Assembly (NCBI RefSeq): GCF_002158995.1
Contig: NZ_LOHF01000010.1
Coordinates: forward strand, 75,805 to 139,804
DNA length: 64,000 bases
Source of the DNA: Pseudomonas caspiana
Lineage (GTDB): Bacteria; Pseudomonadota; Gammaproteobacteria; Pseudomonadales; Pseudomonadaceae
Direction: 5' to 3'
Part shown: piece after piece, positions 25,651-34,772 of the stretch
How positions within the stretch are numbered: position 1 is the stretch's first letter
Layout: every line of letters begins with the position of its first letter
The notes under the pieces: generated by a model
Databases searched by the model: none
What the model saw: only the letters and a program-made list of their open reading frames with translations
What the model was told of the DNA's origin: nothing
Position numbers and translations under genes: made by a program

Positions 25651-26619
25651 TCAATCAGCAGATGGCTGCAAAACGATAGGCGCCTGTATGACTGGAATGT
25701 CTTTACCGGCAGGCACCAGAAAGGGATCGTCCACGCGCAGGCCCCTCAATGCCGACACCACGAGACTGTCGATCACTGGATCGCCGCAGCTCTTGACCAG
25801 ATATTTCTTGGGGTAGGGCTGGCCAGCTTTAAACTGGTAACCCACGGTGACCGTGAAGGTCTGGCCGGATCCCTTGATATGTTCGAACACATTAGAGCTC
25901 GCCAACAGGTAGCGCTGTTGGCGCATCAAATCTTCGGTCCACAAACGGTTGTATTTCTGCATTTGCCCGGCATCGAGTTCCAGCCCTTTCGACAACAGTG
26001 GTCGCATTGCCTGCCAAGCTGCGTCGCCATACTTCTGCGTCGTCTCAATGTACAGCTTCAAGGCCCCGTGGCTATCGTTAGCACCGCCTTGGCCTTGCTC
26101 CATCATCCCGCCCAGCGCTACAACGCCGGCTCGCCCCGCCAGCCGGAAGTCATCGCGGGCTTTAACCGGATCAGTCGGCTCGCCGATCCCGTCGCGCTTC
26201 ATGCGACCGAGTTCGACATAGGCATAAGGGTCGTCCTTTGCCGCTTCGATATAAAGACTCCGTGCCATGCCAATGTCCTGGGCAACTCCATTGCCGCTCT
26301 CGTAAAACGTGCCAAGCACATGCCGACACGTCGCATTACCAGCATCGCTCCCTCTCTTCACGATCTCCCACGCCGCAGGTGCAACAGCCCTGCCGTAAGA
26401 AGCTCTACGGCAGGCCTGGCTCTGACTGTCATCCTGCGAGAAATCGAAGGTGCCCAGCGGCTTGTAAGGGTTGCGCTGATCTTCAAGGTAGCGTTCCATC
26501 GGCGTCGGCTTGTTACGTGCCTCCTTGATGTAGTCGGCAGTGCTTCTACCCATGTCGCCGAGGCTCTGGCAGCCGGTCAAGGCGACCAGCAGGGCGGTTG
26601 ATACGAGGTTTCGGGTCAT
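25651..26619 (-). CDS. Sel1-repeat lipoprotein with TonB-C-like end
   Basis: A 322-residue lipoprotein (signal ending in ALTGC, Cys 17). Residues about 95-200 carry Sel1/TPR-like helical repeats (LGTFYESGNGVAQDIGMARS, LYIEAAKDDPYAYVELGRMK). The last 80 residues, with TVTVGYQFKAGQPYPKKYLV and a following VVSALRGLRV, resemble the C-terminal fold of TonB-type proteins. This suggests a periplasmic, membrane-anchored scaffold that binds other proteins, not an enzyme. It is monocistronic; nothing next to it explains its role. Confidence 0.75.
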   Translation of the reverse strand: MTRNLVSTALLVALTGCQSLGDMGRSTADYIKEARNKPTPMERYLEDQRNPYKPLGTFDFSQDDSQSQACRRASYGRAVAPAAWEIVKRGSDAGNATCRHVLGTFYESGNGVAQDIGMARSLYIEAAKDDPYAYVELGRMKRDGIGEPTDPVKARDDFRLAGRAGVVALGGMMEQGQGGANDSHGALKLYIETTQKYGDAAWQAMRPLLSKGLELDAGQMQKYNRLWTEDLMRQQRYLLASSNVFEHIKGSGQTFTVTVGYQFKAGQPYPKKYLVKSCGDPVIDSLVVSALRGLRVDDPFLVPAGKDIPVIQAPIVLQPSAD

Positions 26620-26941
26620 GCTTTACCTGCATCCATACGTGCACGGTGATAGCCCGTACGAGGTGATCCGTTGGTGGCTGGGTGTGGCCTCACGGCCGGA
26701 GGTATAGGGGGCGGAGTCTACCTTTCCTACGCGAAGCTCACAATTATCCAGCGCAGCCGCATGAGTGTTGGCGGACTCCTGAGTAACTCATCCTGGATGT
26801 AACGAGCCGCGTAGCTAATGGGTGATCAAGGGGCAGCTACTGGCCGACCCCCAGCCAGTCATGAAGGGCTGTAAACGACCAGGACTGGGCGGTTCGAGTA
26901 AAGAAACAAATCTATGCTCTTCTCTCGCTCCCAGCCTGGTT
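26620..26941. other. Intergenic, nothing identified
   Basis: Between the Sel1 lipoprotein start and the LysE stop codon I find no supported gene, repeat or terminator. Open frames here are short and overlap the LysE gene antisense. Confidence 0.4.
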
Positions 26942-27535
26942 TCACAGCCACAGCGGCACAATCGAAGCGACCAGCAGCGCCCCCAGACATCTGTTCAGCA
27001 TTCGCCACTGCCGTTCGGTTTTCAACGCGCGCGCCAGCACTACCCCGGCCACGCACCAGAGCGCGAGCGAGGCCAATGACAACACCGCGAATACGAGACC
27101 GAGCAATACGGCCAAGCCTTCTGCGCTGTGGGCCAGTGAAGTAAATGAGGCGGCGGCACTCAGGGTCATCGCCCAGGCCTTGGGGTTCTGCCAGAGCAGG
27201 CCGACCCCAGCGATAAAACGCGATGGTTTCTGCGTAACGGCCGCTTTACCTGGCTGGCCGCGCAGCGCGATCTGCACCGCAAGCCAGAACAGATAGAGCG
27301 AGCCCAGTAGCTTCATAGCCAGTTGCAGCGCCGGCATCGCTAGAATCAGCCCGCCCAGGCCAAGCGCAGCGGCCACGGCCATGCTGGCCAGGCCGAACGA
27401 AATACCGGACAACAACGGAAACGAACGCCACCAACCGAAAGTGGCGCCAGAAGCAGTTGCCAAGGTGGTGGCACCGCCGGGACTGATAGTGGCGACCAGC
27501 ACAAACAGAACAAGCGGCAAAAAGGCGTCGAGCAT
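26942..27535 (-). CDS. LysE/RhtB-family amino-acid exporter
   Basis: A 197-residue inner-membrane protein with six predicted helices. The family signature is seen at the N-terminus, TISPGGATTLATASGATFGW at about 17-36, and GVGLLWQNPKAWAMTLSAAA near 110-130. LysE/RhtB proteins export amino acids or related small molecules by proton exchange. A LysR gene diverges 92 bp away, the usual sensor for such exporters (as LysG with LysE). The cargo is unknown. Confidence 0.88.
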   Translation of the reverse strand: MLDAFLPLVLFVLVATISPGGATTLATASGATFGWWRSFPLLSGISFGLASMAVAAALGLGGLILAMPALQLAMKLLGSLYLFWLAVQIALRGQPGKAAVTQKPSRFIAGVGLLWQNPKAWAMTLSAAASFTSLAHSAEGLAVLLGLVFAVLSLASLALWCVAGVVLARALKTERQWRMLNRCLGALLVASIVPLWL

Positions 27536-27627
27536 GCTGAAGATTTCCTTGGTTGAGATCGACTAGATAGCCAATCTGCCGCTAGTATGGAAGCTAATAT
27601 TCAACATGCTCAGGATTACAAATAGTA

Positions 27628-28494
27628 ATGAGCAAGGTTTTACGCAACTTCGATCTGGTGTTGCTGCGCACCTTTGTCGTTGTTGCCGAGCAACGCAGCA
27701 TGACCGCCGCCGCCAACGCTCTGCACCTCACCCAAGGCGCCGTCAGTCATCAGATCCGCAAGCTGGAAGAGCTGCTGGGCGAGTCACTGTTCATTCGCCA
27801 GCGGCCGTGCATCCGGCTCTCGCCGCTGGGCGAGCGACTGATCGCCAAGGCGCGCCAGATGCTTGCGCTCAACGACCAGCTTTGGACGGAGCTGCACGGC
27901 AACCCCGTGCAAGGCATTGTGCGCCTCGGCGTGCCCTACGACCTGGCCGGGGCCTGGATAATGCCGGCGGTCAGAGCGTTTATGGCCACCTATCCGCAGG
28001 TAGAACTGTCTATGAAATGCGGCGCTTCGCCCGAGCTGATACAAGCCACTGCCAACGGCGAACTGGATGTGGCAATTGCCGAAGAATTGGTCGAGCAGGC
28101 AAGCGGCGAATGCCTGTCCATTGAACGCCTGGTCTGGGCCGGTGCCAAGGGCGGCGCGGCGTATCTGAAGTCGCCATTGCCTGTCTCGATGGTCGCCGAG
28201 ACCTGCGTATTTCGCTCGCCCGTTATTGCCGCGTTGCAGGCCCAGGACCGGCCTTGGAAAACCCTGTTCGAAAACGGCAGCCTGGAGACCACGATTACTA
28301 TGGTCAGCAGCGACCTTGCGGTGTCCGTATGGTTGCAGTCCACCGTGCCCAGCGGCCTCGACATCCTGCCACCAGACGCCGCGCTACCCGAGCTGGCCCC
28401 CATGGCAATTACGTTGCACCGCGCCAAGGCATCGCAAAGTGCCGCGAGTGAGGAGCTGATTCGGCATATTCGAGCGCATCGTGCGGGAGGTTGA
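27628..28494 (+). CDS. LysR-family regulator of the adjacent exporter
   Basis: A 288-residue LysR protein: HTH within residues 8-66 (DLVLLRTFVVVAEQRSMTAA, then ALHLTQGAVSHQIRKLEELL) and an effector domain to the end. It is divergent from the LysE-type gene and very probably activates it when the exported compound accumulates. The start at 27628 gives the standard N-terminal length; the ribosome site is poor. Confidence 0.9.
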   Translation: MSKVLRNFDLVLLRTFVVVAEQRSMTAAANALHLTQGAVSHQIRKLEELLGESLFIRQRPCIRLSPLGERLIAKARQMLALNDQLWTELHGNPVQGIVRLGVPYDLAGAWIMPAVRAFMATYPQVELSMKCGASPELIQATANGELDVAIAEELVEQASGECLSIERLVWAGAKGGAAYLKSPLPVSMVAETCVFRSPVIAALQAQDRPWKTLFENGSLETTITMVSSDLAVSVWLQSTVPSGLDILPPDAALPELAPMAITLHRAKASQSAASEELIRHIRAHRAGG

Positions 28495-28651
28495 TGCGAG
28501 AAGAGCTCAAGCGAGGCTCATGGTGGACAATCACTCGCCATTGCCATCCCCTGATATCGTCTAACCGCTTTTCGTCGCGTGCTAATTTAGCTCGGATTAA
28601 AAACACCCGTTCATCAACGGCTCTTCCCGGTTACGGCCTACTGGAGATTTC

Positions 28652-29473
28652 ATGACACAAGCAACCCAACACGGTCTGGCCCTACGCTACGGCGATGCAG
28701 ACTCAACGATTCCCGAGAACTGGAATCCGATTCTCGATCAATTGGTGAATCATCGCAGCGTCCGTGTTTTCAACGACAAGCCACTGCCAAAAGGAACGCT
28801 TGAGGCGCTGATCGCTGCCGCGCAATCAGCGGCAACTTCATCAAATCTGCAAGTCTGGAGCGTTATCGCTGTTCAGGATCCATCTCGCAAAGCGCGCCTC
28901 GCGGAGCTTGCCGGTAATCAGGCCTACATTCGCCAGGCACCGCTGTTTCTGGTCTGGCTCGCCGACCTCTCCAGAGTTTCCCGAGTAGCAGAGCGCGCGG
29001 GCGTCGAGCTCGAAGCCTTGCCTTACATCGAAAGCCTTTTGTTGGGCACGATCGACGCATCGCTGGCTGCCCAGAATGCGGTGGTTGCACTGGAGTCGAT
29101 GGGGCTCGGTAGCGTCTACATCGGTGCGATACGTAATGACATCAAAAGTGTCGCGAAGGAATTGGACCTGCCTCCTCAGGTGTACCCGGTGTTCGGCATG
29201 TGTGTGGGTTATCCCGATGCTGAACACCCGGCGCAGGTAAAGCCGCGCTTGCCCCAGGCGGCTGTCTTGCATCACGAACGCTACAGCGTGGAGTCTGAAA
29301 AGGCCTCGGTTGAGCAATATGATCAGCGCCTCGGCGCCTTCTATCAGCAGGAGGGGATGAAGGCTGCGGGCTGGTCGGAGCAAGTCGTGAATCGCTTGCG
29401 AAGTACTGCCAGCCTGCATGGCCGTGAAGAGTTGGTCAGGGCGTTGCAGCAATTGGGTTTTGGCCTGCGCTAG
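28652..29473 (+). CDS. NfsA/FRP-type nitroreductase (NADPH-dependent flavin oxidoreductase)
   Basis: A 273-residue FMN enzyme of the oxygen-insensitive nitroreductase family. HRSVRVFNDKPLPKGTLEAL at about 30-49 and AAQSAATSSNLQVWSVIAVQ at about 53-72 contain the FMN-phosphate Arg/Ser contacts; GSVYIGAIRND and FGMCVGYPD near 150-190 are typical of the NfsA/FRP branch. The C-terminus is helical and dimer-forming in the family. ATG 28652 follows CTGGAGATTTC. It stands alone and ends 22 bp before the convergent sensor kinase gene. Confidence 0.88.
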   Translation: MTQATQHGLALRYGDADSTIPENWNPILDQLVNHRSVRVFNDKPLPKGTLEALIAAAQSAATSSNLQVWSVIAVQDPSRKARLAELAGNQAYIRQAPLFLVWLADLSRVSRVAERAGVELEALPYIESLLLGTIDASLAAQNAVVALESMGLGSVYIGAIRNDIKSVAKELDLPPQVYPVFGMCVGYPDAEHPAQVKPRLPQAAVLHHERYSVESEKASVEQYDQRLGAFYQQEGMKAAGWSEQVVNRLRSTASLHGREELVRALQQLGFGLR

Positions 29474-29494
29474 CAGGCCCGGCTCGCTGATAAC

Positions 29495-30886
29495 TCACTT
29501 CGCTTGCGGAAAAACCAGCCTGAACGTTGTTATCCGCTCCAGCTCACTCTCCACCGTCACCCGCCCTCGATGAACATTCATGATGGAGCGAACAATTGCC
29601 AGCCCCAGACCGGTGCCGCCTTGTTGACGGGAGCGGCTGGCATGTACCCGGTAAAAGCGGTCAAACAGGCGCGGCAGGTGCTCGGCTTCGATGCCTTCGC
29701 CCAGGTTGCTGACGGCCAGAGAGACTTCATTGGCATGGCTTTCGAGGGTGATGGTCACTGTACTGCCGGACGTGCCGTGGCGGATGGCGTTGGAGATTAA
29801 GTTGGAGATCGCGCGCTGGATCATCAGTCGCTCTCCCTGGGTTTTGGCGCTGCCTTGAACCACCAGCATCATGTTTTTTTCTTCCGCTGATTGATCAAAG
29901 AGCTCGGCGACCTTGTTGGCTTCTTCTTCAAGGTCCACGGCAGTAAACGTCAGCAGCGCCGACGGCTGGGTCACGCTGGCCAGGAACAGCATCTGGGAGA
30001 CCATCAGTGACAGGCGCTCAAGTTCTTCGGTACAGGATTCCAGCGCCTGTTTGTATTCTTCGGGTGGCCGCTCCCTGGACAAGGTGACCTGCGCCTTGCC
30101 CATCAGGTTATTCATTGGCGAGCGCAGCTCATGGGCCAGATCATCCGAAAATTGCGCCAGTTGCTGAATGTCTTCGGCCAGTCGATTGAGCATTACGTTG
30201 ACCGCGTGGGCCAGGTCACGGAGTTCGTCAGGGAGTCCGGCGGCTTGCATGCGATGGGACAAATCCCGGGCCGATACCTTGTGTGCCACCTTGCGAAAGG
30301 CACGTAAGGGTCTTAACCCGCGATGCACGATCCACCACGCGCAACCGCCAACCAGCAGCAGAATAAGTGGCAAAGCAATAAGCGTGGAGTTCACATAGGC
30401 ACCGAGCAATAAAGCATCGTTTTCCCTGTCGAGTGCGAGCAATACCAGCACCTTCTGGCCGCCTTTGAGGCGCACGTGTTTGCTGGCAATCAATATCTCG
30501 TGACCTGCCGAGGATTCAACCCGCTGAAAATCTTCCCGTGTGCCCTCGGTGAAGGGCACCGGCAGCACCATTTGTTCGTCCTGACCCAGGCTCAGCAGAC
30601 GTTTTCTCGGGGTGCCCGAATCGAGGATCGTCAGGGTGAAATCATCGTGCCCGACAATCTGGTCACGCAGGTGGTGCGGTGCCAGCACCACGTCAGCGGG
30701 GGAGCTGAAGCCCTCTGAAAGGCTGTGCTCGATCTGCTCCAGCTTTTCTTGCAGGCCGTTTCTGGCTCGCAAATCCAGCTGATGGGAAATGGAAGCGTAG
30801 GCGAAGGCTGCCATCACCAATACCAGCACCGCACTCATTGCGGTAACGGCAAGACCCAGCCGTGTGGAAAGACGCGTGGGTTTCAT
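29495..30886 (-). CDS. czcS: Heavy-metal sensor histidine kinase (CzcS/CusS/CopS type)
   Basis: A 463-residue membrane kinase. TM1 is at about 11-32, a periplasmic sensor domain at 33-163, TM2 at about 164-188 and a HAMP domain at 189-243. The phosphorylated His is H252 in [13 protein letters not shown], and the ATPase domain has N ([14 protein letters not shown]), G1 and G2 boxes ([14 protein letters not shown]). The domain order and length match CusS/CopS/CzcS kinases that sense Cu, Zn, Cd or Ag. Its ATG overlaps the regulator's stop (ATGA). The choice of czcS over copS rests only on the czcCBA operon next door. Confidence 0.85.
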   Translation of the reverse strand: MKPTRLSTRLGLAVTAMSAVLVLVMAAFAYASISHQLDLRARNGLQEKLEQIEHSLSEGFSSPADVVLAPHHLRDQIVGHDDFTLTILDSGTPRKRLLSLGQDEQMVLPVPFTEGTREDFQRVESSAGHEILIASKHVRLKGGQKVLVLLALDRENDALLLGAYVNSTLIALPLILLLVGGCAWWIVHRGLRPLRAFRKVAHKVSARDLSHRMQAAGLPDELRDLAHAVNVMLNRLAEDIQQLAQFSDDLAHELRSPMNNLMGKAQVTLSRERPPEEYKQALESCTEELERLSLMVSQMLFLASVTQPSALLTFTAVDLEEEANKVAELFDQSAEEKNMMLVVQGSAKTQGERLMIQRAISNLISNAIRHGTSGSTVTITLESHANEVSLAVSNLGEGIEAEHLPRLFDRFYRVHASRSRQQGGTGLGLAIVRSIMNVHRGRVTVESELERITTFRLVFPQAK

Positions 30887-31557
30887 TCACGCACTTCCAG
30901 TACATAGCCCACGCCGCGCAGGGTATGGATCAGCTTCTGCTCGAAAGGCTCGTCGATTTTTGCCCGCAGCCGGCGGATCGATACTTCGACGACGTTGGTG
31001 TCGCAATCGAAGTTCATGTCCCACACCAGCGAGATGATCTGCGTGCGAGACATGACTTCGCCGCTGTGACGCATCAACAAGTGGAGCAGGGCGAACTCCT
31101 TGGTCGTCAGGTCGATGCGCTGGGTGCCGCGAAAGGCTCTGTGTCGTCCCTGATCCAGCTCAAGGTCGCCAACTCGCAGCACCTCGGGCAACCCGGCCTG
31201 TTCGCTGCGACGCATGAGGGTACGAACCCGGGCCAGCAGCTCAGGGAACTCGAATGGCTTCACCAGATAATCGTCGGCTCCCATTTCCAGACCCCGAACC
31301 TTTTCCTCAAGACGACCACGGGCCGTGACCATCATGACTCGGGTGTTGCTGTTTCTGCGCAGTCGGGTCAACACCTCCCAACCGTCCATCTCGGGCAAAT
31401 TCACATCCAGAATCACCAGGTCGTAGGTTTGATGCTGAGCCAGATAAAGCCCATCAAGGCCGGTGACGGCCAGGTCCACGACATAACCACTTTCGGTCAA
31501 ACCCTGATGCATGTATTCGGCAGTTTTCGGCTCGTCCTCCACAACAAGGATTCGCAT
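30883..31557 (-). CDS. czcR: Heavy-metal response regulator (CzcR/CusR/CopR type)
   Basis: A 224-residue OmpR-class regulator. The receiver domain carries the acidic ED pair at 7-8, phospho-acceptor D51 ([14 protein letters not shown]) and Lys in [10 protein letters not shown]; the winged-helix domain ends [23 protein letters not shown] 31557 has AGGA 8 nt upstream and gives the usual MRILVVEDE start; the frame is open to 31575. It is co-transcribed with the kinase and divergent from czcCBA. The candidate target box ATGACA-N4-TGTAAT lies in the shared gap at 31923-31938. Confidence 0.87.
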   Translation of the reverse strand: MRILVVEDEPKTAEYMHQGLTESGYVVDLAVTGLDGLYLAQHQTYDLVILDVNLPEMDGWEVLTRLRRNSNTRVMMVTARGRLEEKVRGLEMGADDYLVKPFEFPELLARVRTLMRRSEQAGLPEVLRVGDLELDQGRHRAFRGTQRIDLTTKEFALLHLLMRHSGEVMSRTQIISLVWDMNFDCDTNVVEVSIRRLRAKIDEPFEQKLIHTLRGVGYVLEVRE

Positions 31558-31759
31558 ATCAGTGTCCTGTATCAATTAAGGTGAGTGAATGTCGCAGGCT
31601 TTTATTGTTTAAAGATGCCCGCTTTAAAGTTGCAGCTCTTTTTAAAGCTCAGCTTCTTGAAGCTGCCGTAAGAGTTCGGCAGCCTTCCACGATCTATCGA
31701 TTTTGCTGCGATTCTGCAGTCTGTAGCAGCTTCAGGGTCAACCCCGCAGGTTACTGAAT

Positions 31760-31825
31760 ATGAGGATTTTTTTTACCGTCTCTGGAAACTGCCAGCATGG
31801 CGGTTTGTCTTTTTCTGTCGCCTGA
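31760..31825 (+). other. Possible leader peptide frame with internal hairpin
   Basis: ATG 31760 opens a 21-codon frame, MRIFFTVSGNCQHGGLSFSV then A, that contains the hairpin at 31786-31806. It has no clear ribosome site. It lies in the 540-bp gap between the divergent regulator and efflux genes. Upstream, 31621-31735 hold inverted repeats (GCTTTAAA-N12-TTTAAAGC; AGCTTC-TT-GAAGCT) and a degenerate REP. Confidence 0.2.
31786..31814 (+). terminator. Weak hairpin with T-run in the czc leader region
   Basis: AAACTGCCA and TGGCGGTTT pair with one mismatch around a 3-nt loop, followed by GTCTTTTT. Position ahead of the czcC promoter suggests it could shield the operon from upstream transcription, or it may be chance. 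Confidence 0.35.
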
Positions 31826-31922
31826 AAAAGCAAGTTTGAAGTTATTGCTTTTTATGTCTGTGATATTCGCAAACTTCTTTGCGTTGGGCAGTGTAATGGC
31901 GAACCACTGCAACTTTCCTTAA

Positions 31923-31938
31923 ATGACAGGATTGTAAT
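31923..31938. promoter_or_regulatory. CzcR/CusR-type binding box before czcC
   Basis: ATGACA (31923-31928), 4 bp, TGTAAT (31933-31938): an inverted-type box like those bound by CusR/CopR-class regulators. The same pattern, ATGACA-N4-TGTTAT, is found at 38680-38695. It lies 162 bp before ATG 32100 of czcC and 85 bp before the earlier start at 32025. Confidence 0.6.
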
Positions 31939-32099
31939 TTTTCAGCAATCCTTCTGCTAACTCCCTTTGCATAAAGTCCCCGCATCCAACTCCGCTGAAC
32001 GCAGCCGGGGTCTGTTCTGGTTACTTGATGGGGTGGTTCATACATATGCAGAGGCGCGACGGGAGCAGTGCAAACCCGCTCAGGCACAGAGTTTTTTCC

Positions 32100-33350
32100 A
32101 TGGCACCCGAGGTGAAGCCGACCCTGAAAACGGGGTTGCTTTACGCGTTGCTGCTATCTTTTGCGGCCCCCGGTATTTCGGTTGCGCAGAGTCTGAGTCT
32201 GCCTCAGGCCATCGAGGCAGCCTTTGCGGAAAACCCTGACCTCGCCGCCGCGCGATGGGAAATAGGCATCGCCGAAGGCGACAGGCAGCAGGCAGGTTTG
32301 ATGCCCAATCCTGAGTTGTCCTGGGAAGTCGAAGACACTCGGCGCAATACCAGCACCACCACCGTCATGCTCAGTCAGGCGCTGGAACTGGGGGGCAAGC
32401 GTGGTGCCCGCATTGAAGCAGCCAGCCGGTCCCAGGATGCAGCGCAGATCGAACTGGAGCGGCGTGGCAACGAACTGCGTGCCGAAGTCGTCCAGGCTTT
32501 TTACACCGCACTGCGTGCGCAAACCGGTCTGGAACTCGCGCAGCAGTCTCAAGCCTTGGCTCAGCGCGGCCTTGAGGTTGCCGACGGGCGTGTTCGCGCG
32601 GGTAAGTCTTCCCCCGTCGAGGTGACACGTGCGCAGGTACAACTGGCTGAAACCGACCTGCTGGTGCGGCGCGCTCAAACCCTGAAAGCCAATAGCTATC
32701 GCGATCTGGCACGCACCACCGGGTCGTCGACTTCTTCATTTGATCGCCTGGAATACGCTGAGCTGTCGCCGGGCAAATCCCCGCCAGCAGCGAAGATGCT
32801 CACGGCGATCAATCAATCCGCCGAGCTGCGCCTGGCCAATGCCCAGATCGAACAGCGTGATGCAGCGTTAGGCTCAGAGCGGGCGCAGCGCATTCCTGAT
32901 CTCACTGTAAGTATTGGCAGTCAATACAGCCGGGAAGACCGTGAGCGGGTCAATGTCGTCGGCTTATCGGCACCGCTGCCGCTGTTTAACCGTAATCAGG
33001 GCAACGTCCTCGCCGCATCCCGCCGCGCAGATCAGGCCCGTGATTTACGCAACGCGGTCGAACTCAGGTTGCGCACGCAGACTCAGGCCGCTCTGGATCA
33101 ATGGGCGACCGCCAGTAAAGAAGTCGAGTCCTTTAATCAGGTGATTTTGCCCTCGGCGAAAAGCGCGGTGGATGCTGCGACCCGTGGTTTCGAGATGGGC
33201 AAATTCGGCTTTCTCGAAGTTCTCGACGCACAGCGCACGCTGATTGCGGCGCGCAGCCAATACTTGGAATCGCTGGCCATTGCCACGGACGCCAGAGTGA
33301 CTGTCGAGCGTATCTACGGCGACATCAGCCCATTCACTGCCAATCCTTAA
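32100..33350 (+). CDS. czcC: Outer-membrane channel of the Czc tripartite efflux system
   Basis: A TolC-family protein (416 residues from ATG 32100) forming the outer-membrane conduit of the metal pump. A signal peptide is visible (LKTGLLYALLLSFAAPGISV, ending AQS), then two OEP repeats with long coiled-coil helices (LPQAIEAAFAENPDLAAARW; TMLSQALELGGKRG-like segment near 95). The frame is open from 32025, with ATGs at 32025 and 32046; 32100 opens directly into the signal peptide, but no start has a strong ribosome site. It is first in czcC-czcB-czcA. Confidence 0.88.
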   Translation: MAPEVKPTLKTGLLYALLLSFAAPGISVAQSLSLPQAIEAAFAENPDLAAARWEIGIAEGDRQQAGLMPNPELSWEVEDTRRNTSTTTVMLSQALELGGKRGARIEAASRSQDAAQIELERRGNELRAEVVQAFYTALRAQTGLELAQQSQALAQRGLEVADGRVRAGKSSPVEVTRAQVQLAETDLLVRRAQTLKANSYRDLARTTGSSTSSFDRLEYAELSPGKSPPAAKMLTAINQSAELRLANAQIEQRDAALGSERAQRIPDLTVSIGSQYSREDRERVNVVGLSAPLPLFNRNQGNVLAASRRADQARDLRNAVELRLRTQTQAALDQWATASKEVESFNQVILPSAKSAVDAATRGFEMGKFGFLEVLDAQRTLIAARSQYLESLAIATDARVTVERIYGDISPFTANP

Positions 33351-33416
33351 CCCTCACTTTCCGCACTTATCGGGCGCATCGCTGTGTACATCCGTACGTG
33401 ATCGCCGGGAGCAACC

Positions 33417-34748
33417 ATGGATAACAAACGAAGTATGACCATTGCCCTGGCGGTGGTCGCAATCATTGGTCTGGGCAGCCTGACGCTGGGCAATCAGGGG
33501 CTCCCCGTTGCTGCGGAAGCGGTCAAGAACGCAAAGCATGAACATTCGGAAGAAGAAGGGCATGCGGACGAAAAAGGCCACGCCGAGAATGACAGTCATA
33601 GCGACGGCAAGGCGGACGCAAAAGGCCACGCTGACGAAGAGCACGGTGAGGAAAGCCATGGTGATGAAGAGCATGGCGAGAAAGGTCACGGTGCTGAAGG
33701 GGCCGAAGACTCCCACGAAGAAGGCAAGCTCGAACTCAGCGCAGAGCAGATCAAGTCAGCCGGCATAGAGCTGGCCGTCGCCGCACCTCGATCGATGAGC
33801 ACTTCAGTCACGTTCCCCGGCGAAATTCGCTTTGATGAAGATCGCACCACCCACGTCGTACCGCGGGTTGGCGGGATCGTGGAAGAGGTCAAGGTTGACC
33901 TCGGCCAGGCGGTGAAAAAAGGCCAGGTACTGGCTGTGATCGCCAGTCAGCAAATTTCCGATCAGCGCGCAGAGTTGAATGCGGCCCAGCGCCGTCTTGA
34001 GCTTGCCCGCCTGACCATGCAGCGTGAGAAAAAACTCTGGGAAGACAAGATTTCCGCCGAGCAGGATTATCTGTTGGCGCGTCAGGCGTATCAGGAAGCA
34101 GATATCAGTTACGCCAACGGTCGGCAGAAGCTGAGTGCTATCGGCGCGAGTCTCAAATCCTCTGCGGGCAACCGATACGAACTGATCGCTCCTTTTGACT
34201 CAATGGTTGTCGAGAAGCATCTGGCGATAGGCGAGGTGGTCAATGACACCACTTCGGCGTTCACGCTTTCCGATTTGTCGCGGGTCTGGGCGACCTTTGG
34301 CGTTGCGCCGAAGGACTTGAACAAAGTCGTGGTGGGCCGTGCGGTAACGGTCAGTGCGCCCGATCTGAATGCTCAGGTTGAAGGCCGCATCAGCTACGTC
34401 GGCAATCTGCTCGGCGAGCAAACCCGCGCGGCTGCGGTGCGCGTGGTGCTGGCCAACCCTGAGGGCGCGTGGCGTCCAGGGCTGTTTGTCTCTGTCGATG
34501 TGACGGCGGATAAAGCCAACGCGGCGGTCAGCCTGCCTGAGTCCGCCATCCAGTCCGTTGAGGACAAACCTTCAGTGTTCGTGCGCAACGCCGAAGGCTT
34601 TGAACTGCGCCCGGTGAAAGTCGGCAGGCGTGACGGCGGCTATGTGGAAATCCTTCAAGGCCTGACGGCGGGCACTCAAGTGGCCGCCGCTGGCAGTTTC
34701 ATTCTCAAGTCCGAGCTGGGTAAAGGCTCTGCTGAGCACTCCCATTGA
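33417..34748 (+). CDS. czcB: Czc periplasmic adaptor with His-rich N-terminus
   Basis: A 443-residue membrane-fusion protein. An N-terminal membrane anchor/signal (about 8-28) is followed by a His/Glu/Asp-rich segment at about 41-103 with 11 histidines in units such as GHADE, EHGEES and EHGEKG. The rest is the adaptor core: DEDRTTHVVPRVGGIVEEVK with KVDLGQAVKKGQ-like lipoyl halves, an alpha-hairpin near 180-230 and a barrel. The His-rich part probably binds Zn, Cd or Co in the periplasm. ATG 33417 has GGGAG about 8 nt upstream. Its stop lies 24 bp before czcA. Confidence 0.92.
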   Translation: MDNKRSMTIALAVVAIIGLGSLTLGNQGLPVAAEAVKNAKHEHSEEEGHADEKGHAENDSHSDGKADAKGHADEEHGEESHGDEEHGEKGHGAEGAEDSHEEGKLELSAEQIKSAGIELAVAAPRSMSTSVTFPGEIRFDEDRTTHVVPRVGGIVEEVKVDLGQAVKKGQVLAVIASQQISDQRAELNAAQRRLELARLTMQREKKLWEDKISAEQDYLLARQAYQEADISYANGRQKLSAIGASLKSSAGNRYELIAPFDSMVVEKHLAIGEVVNDTTSAFTLSDLSRVWATFGVAPKDLNKVVVGRAVTVSAPDLNAQVEGRISYVGNLLGEQTRAAAVRVVLANPEGAWRPGLFVSVDVTADKANAAVSLPESAIQSVEDKPSVFVRNAEGFELRPVKVGRRDGGYVEILQGLTAGTQVAAAGSFILKSELGKGSAEHSH

Positions 34749-34772
34749 TCTGCCTCGCACGAGTACAACGTC

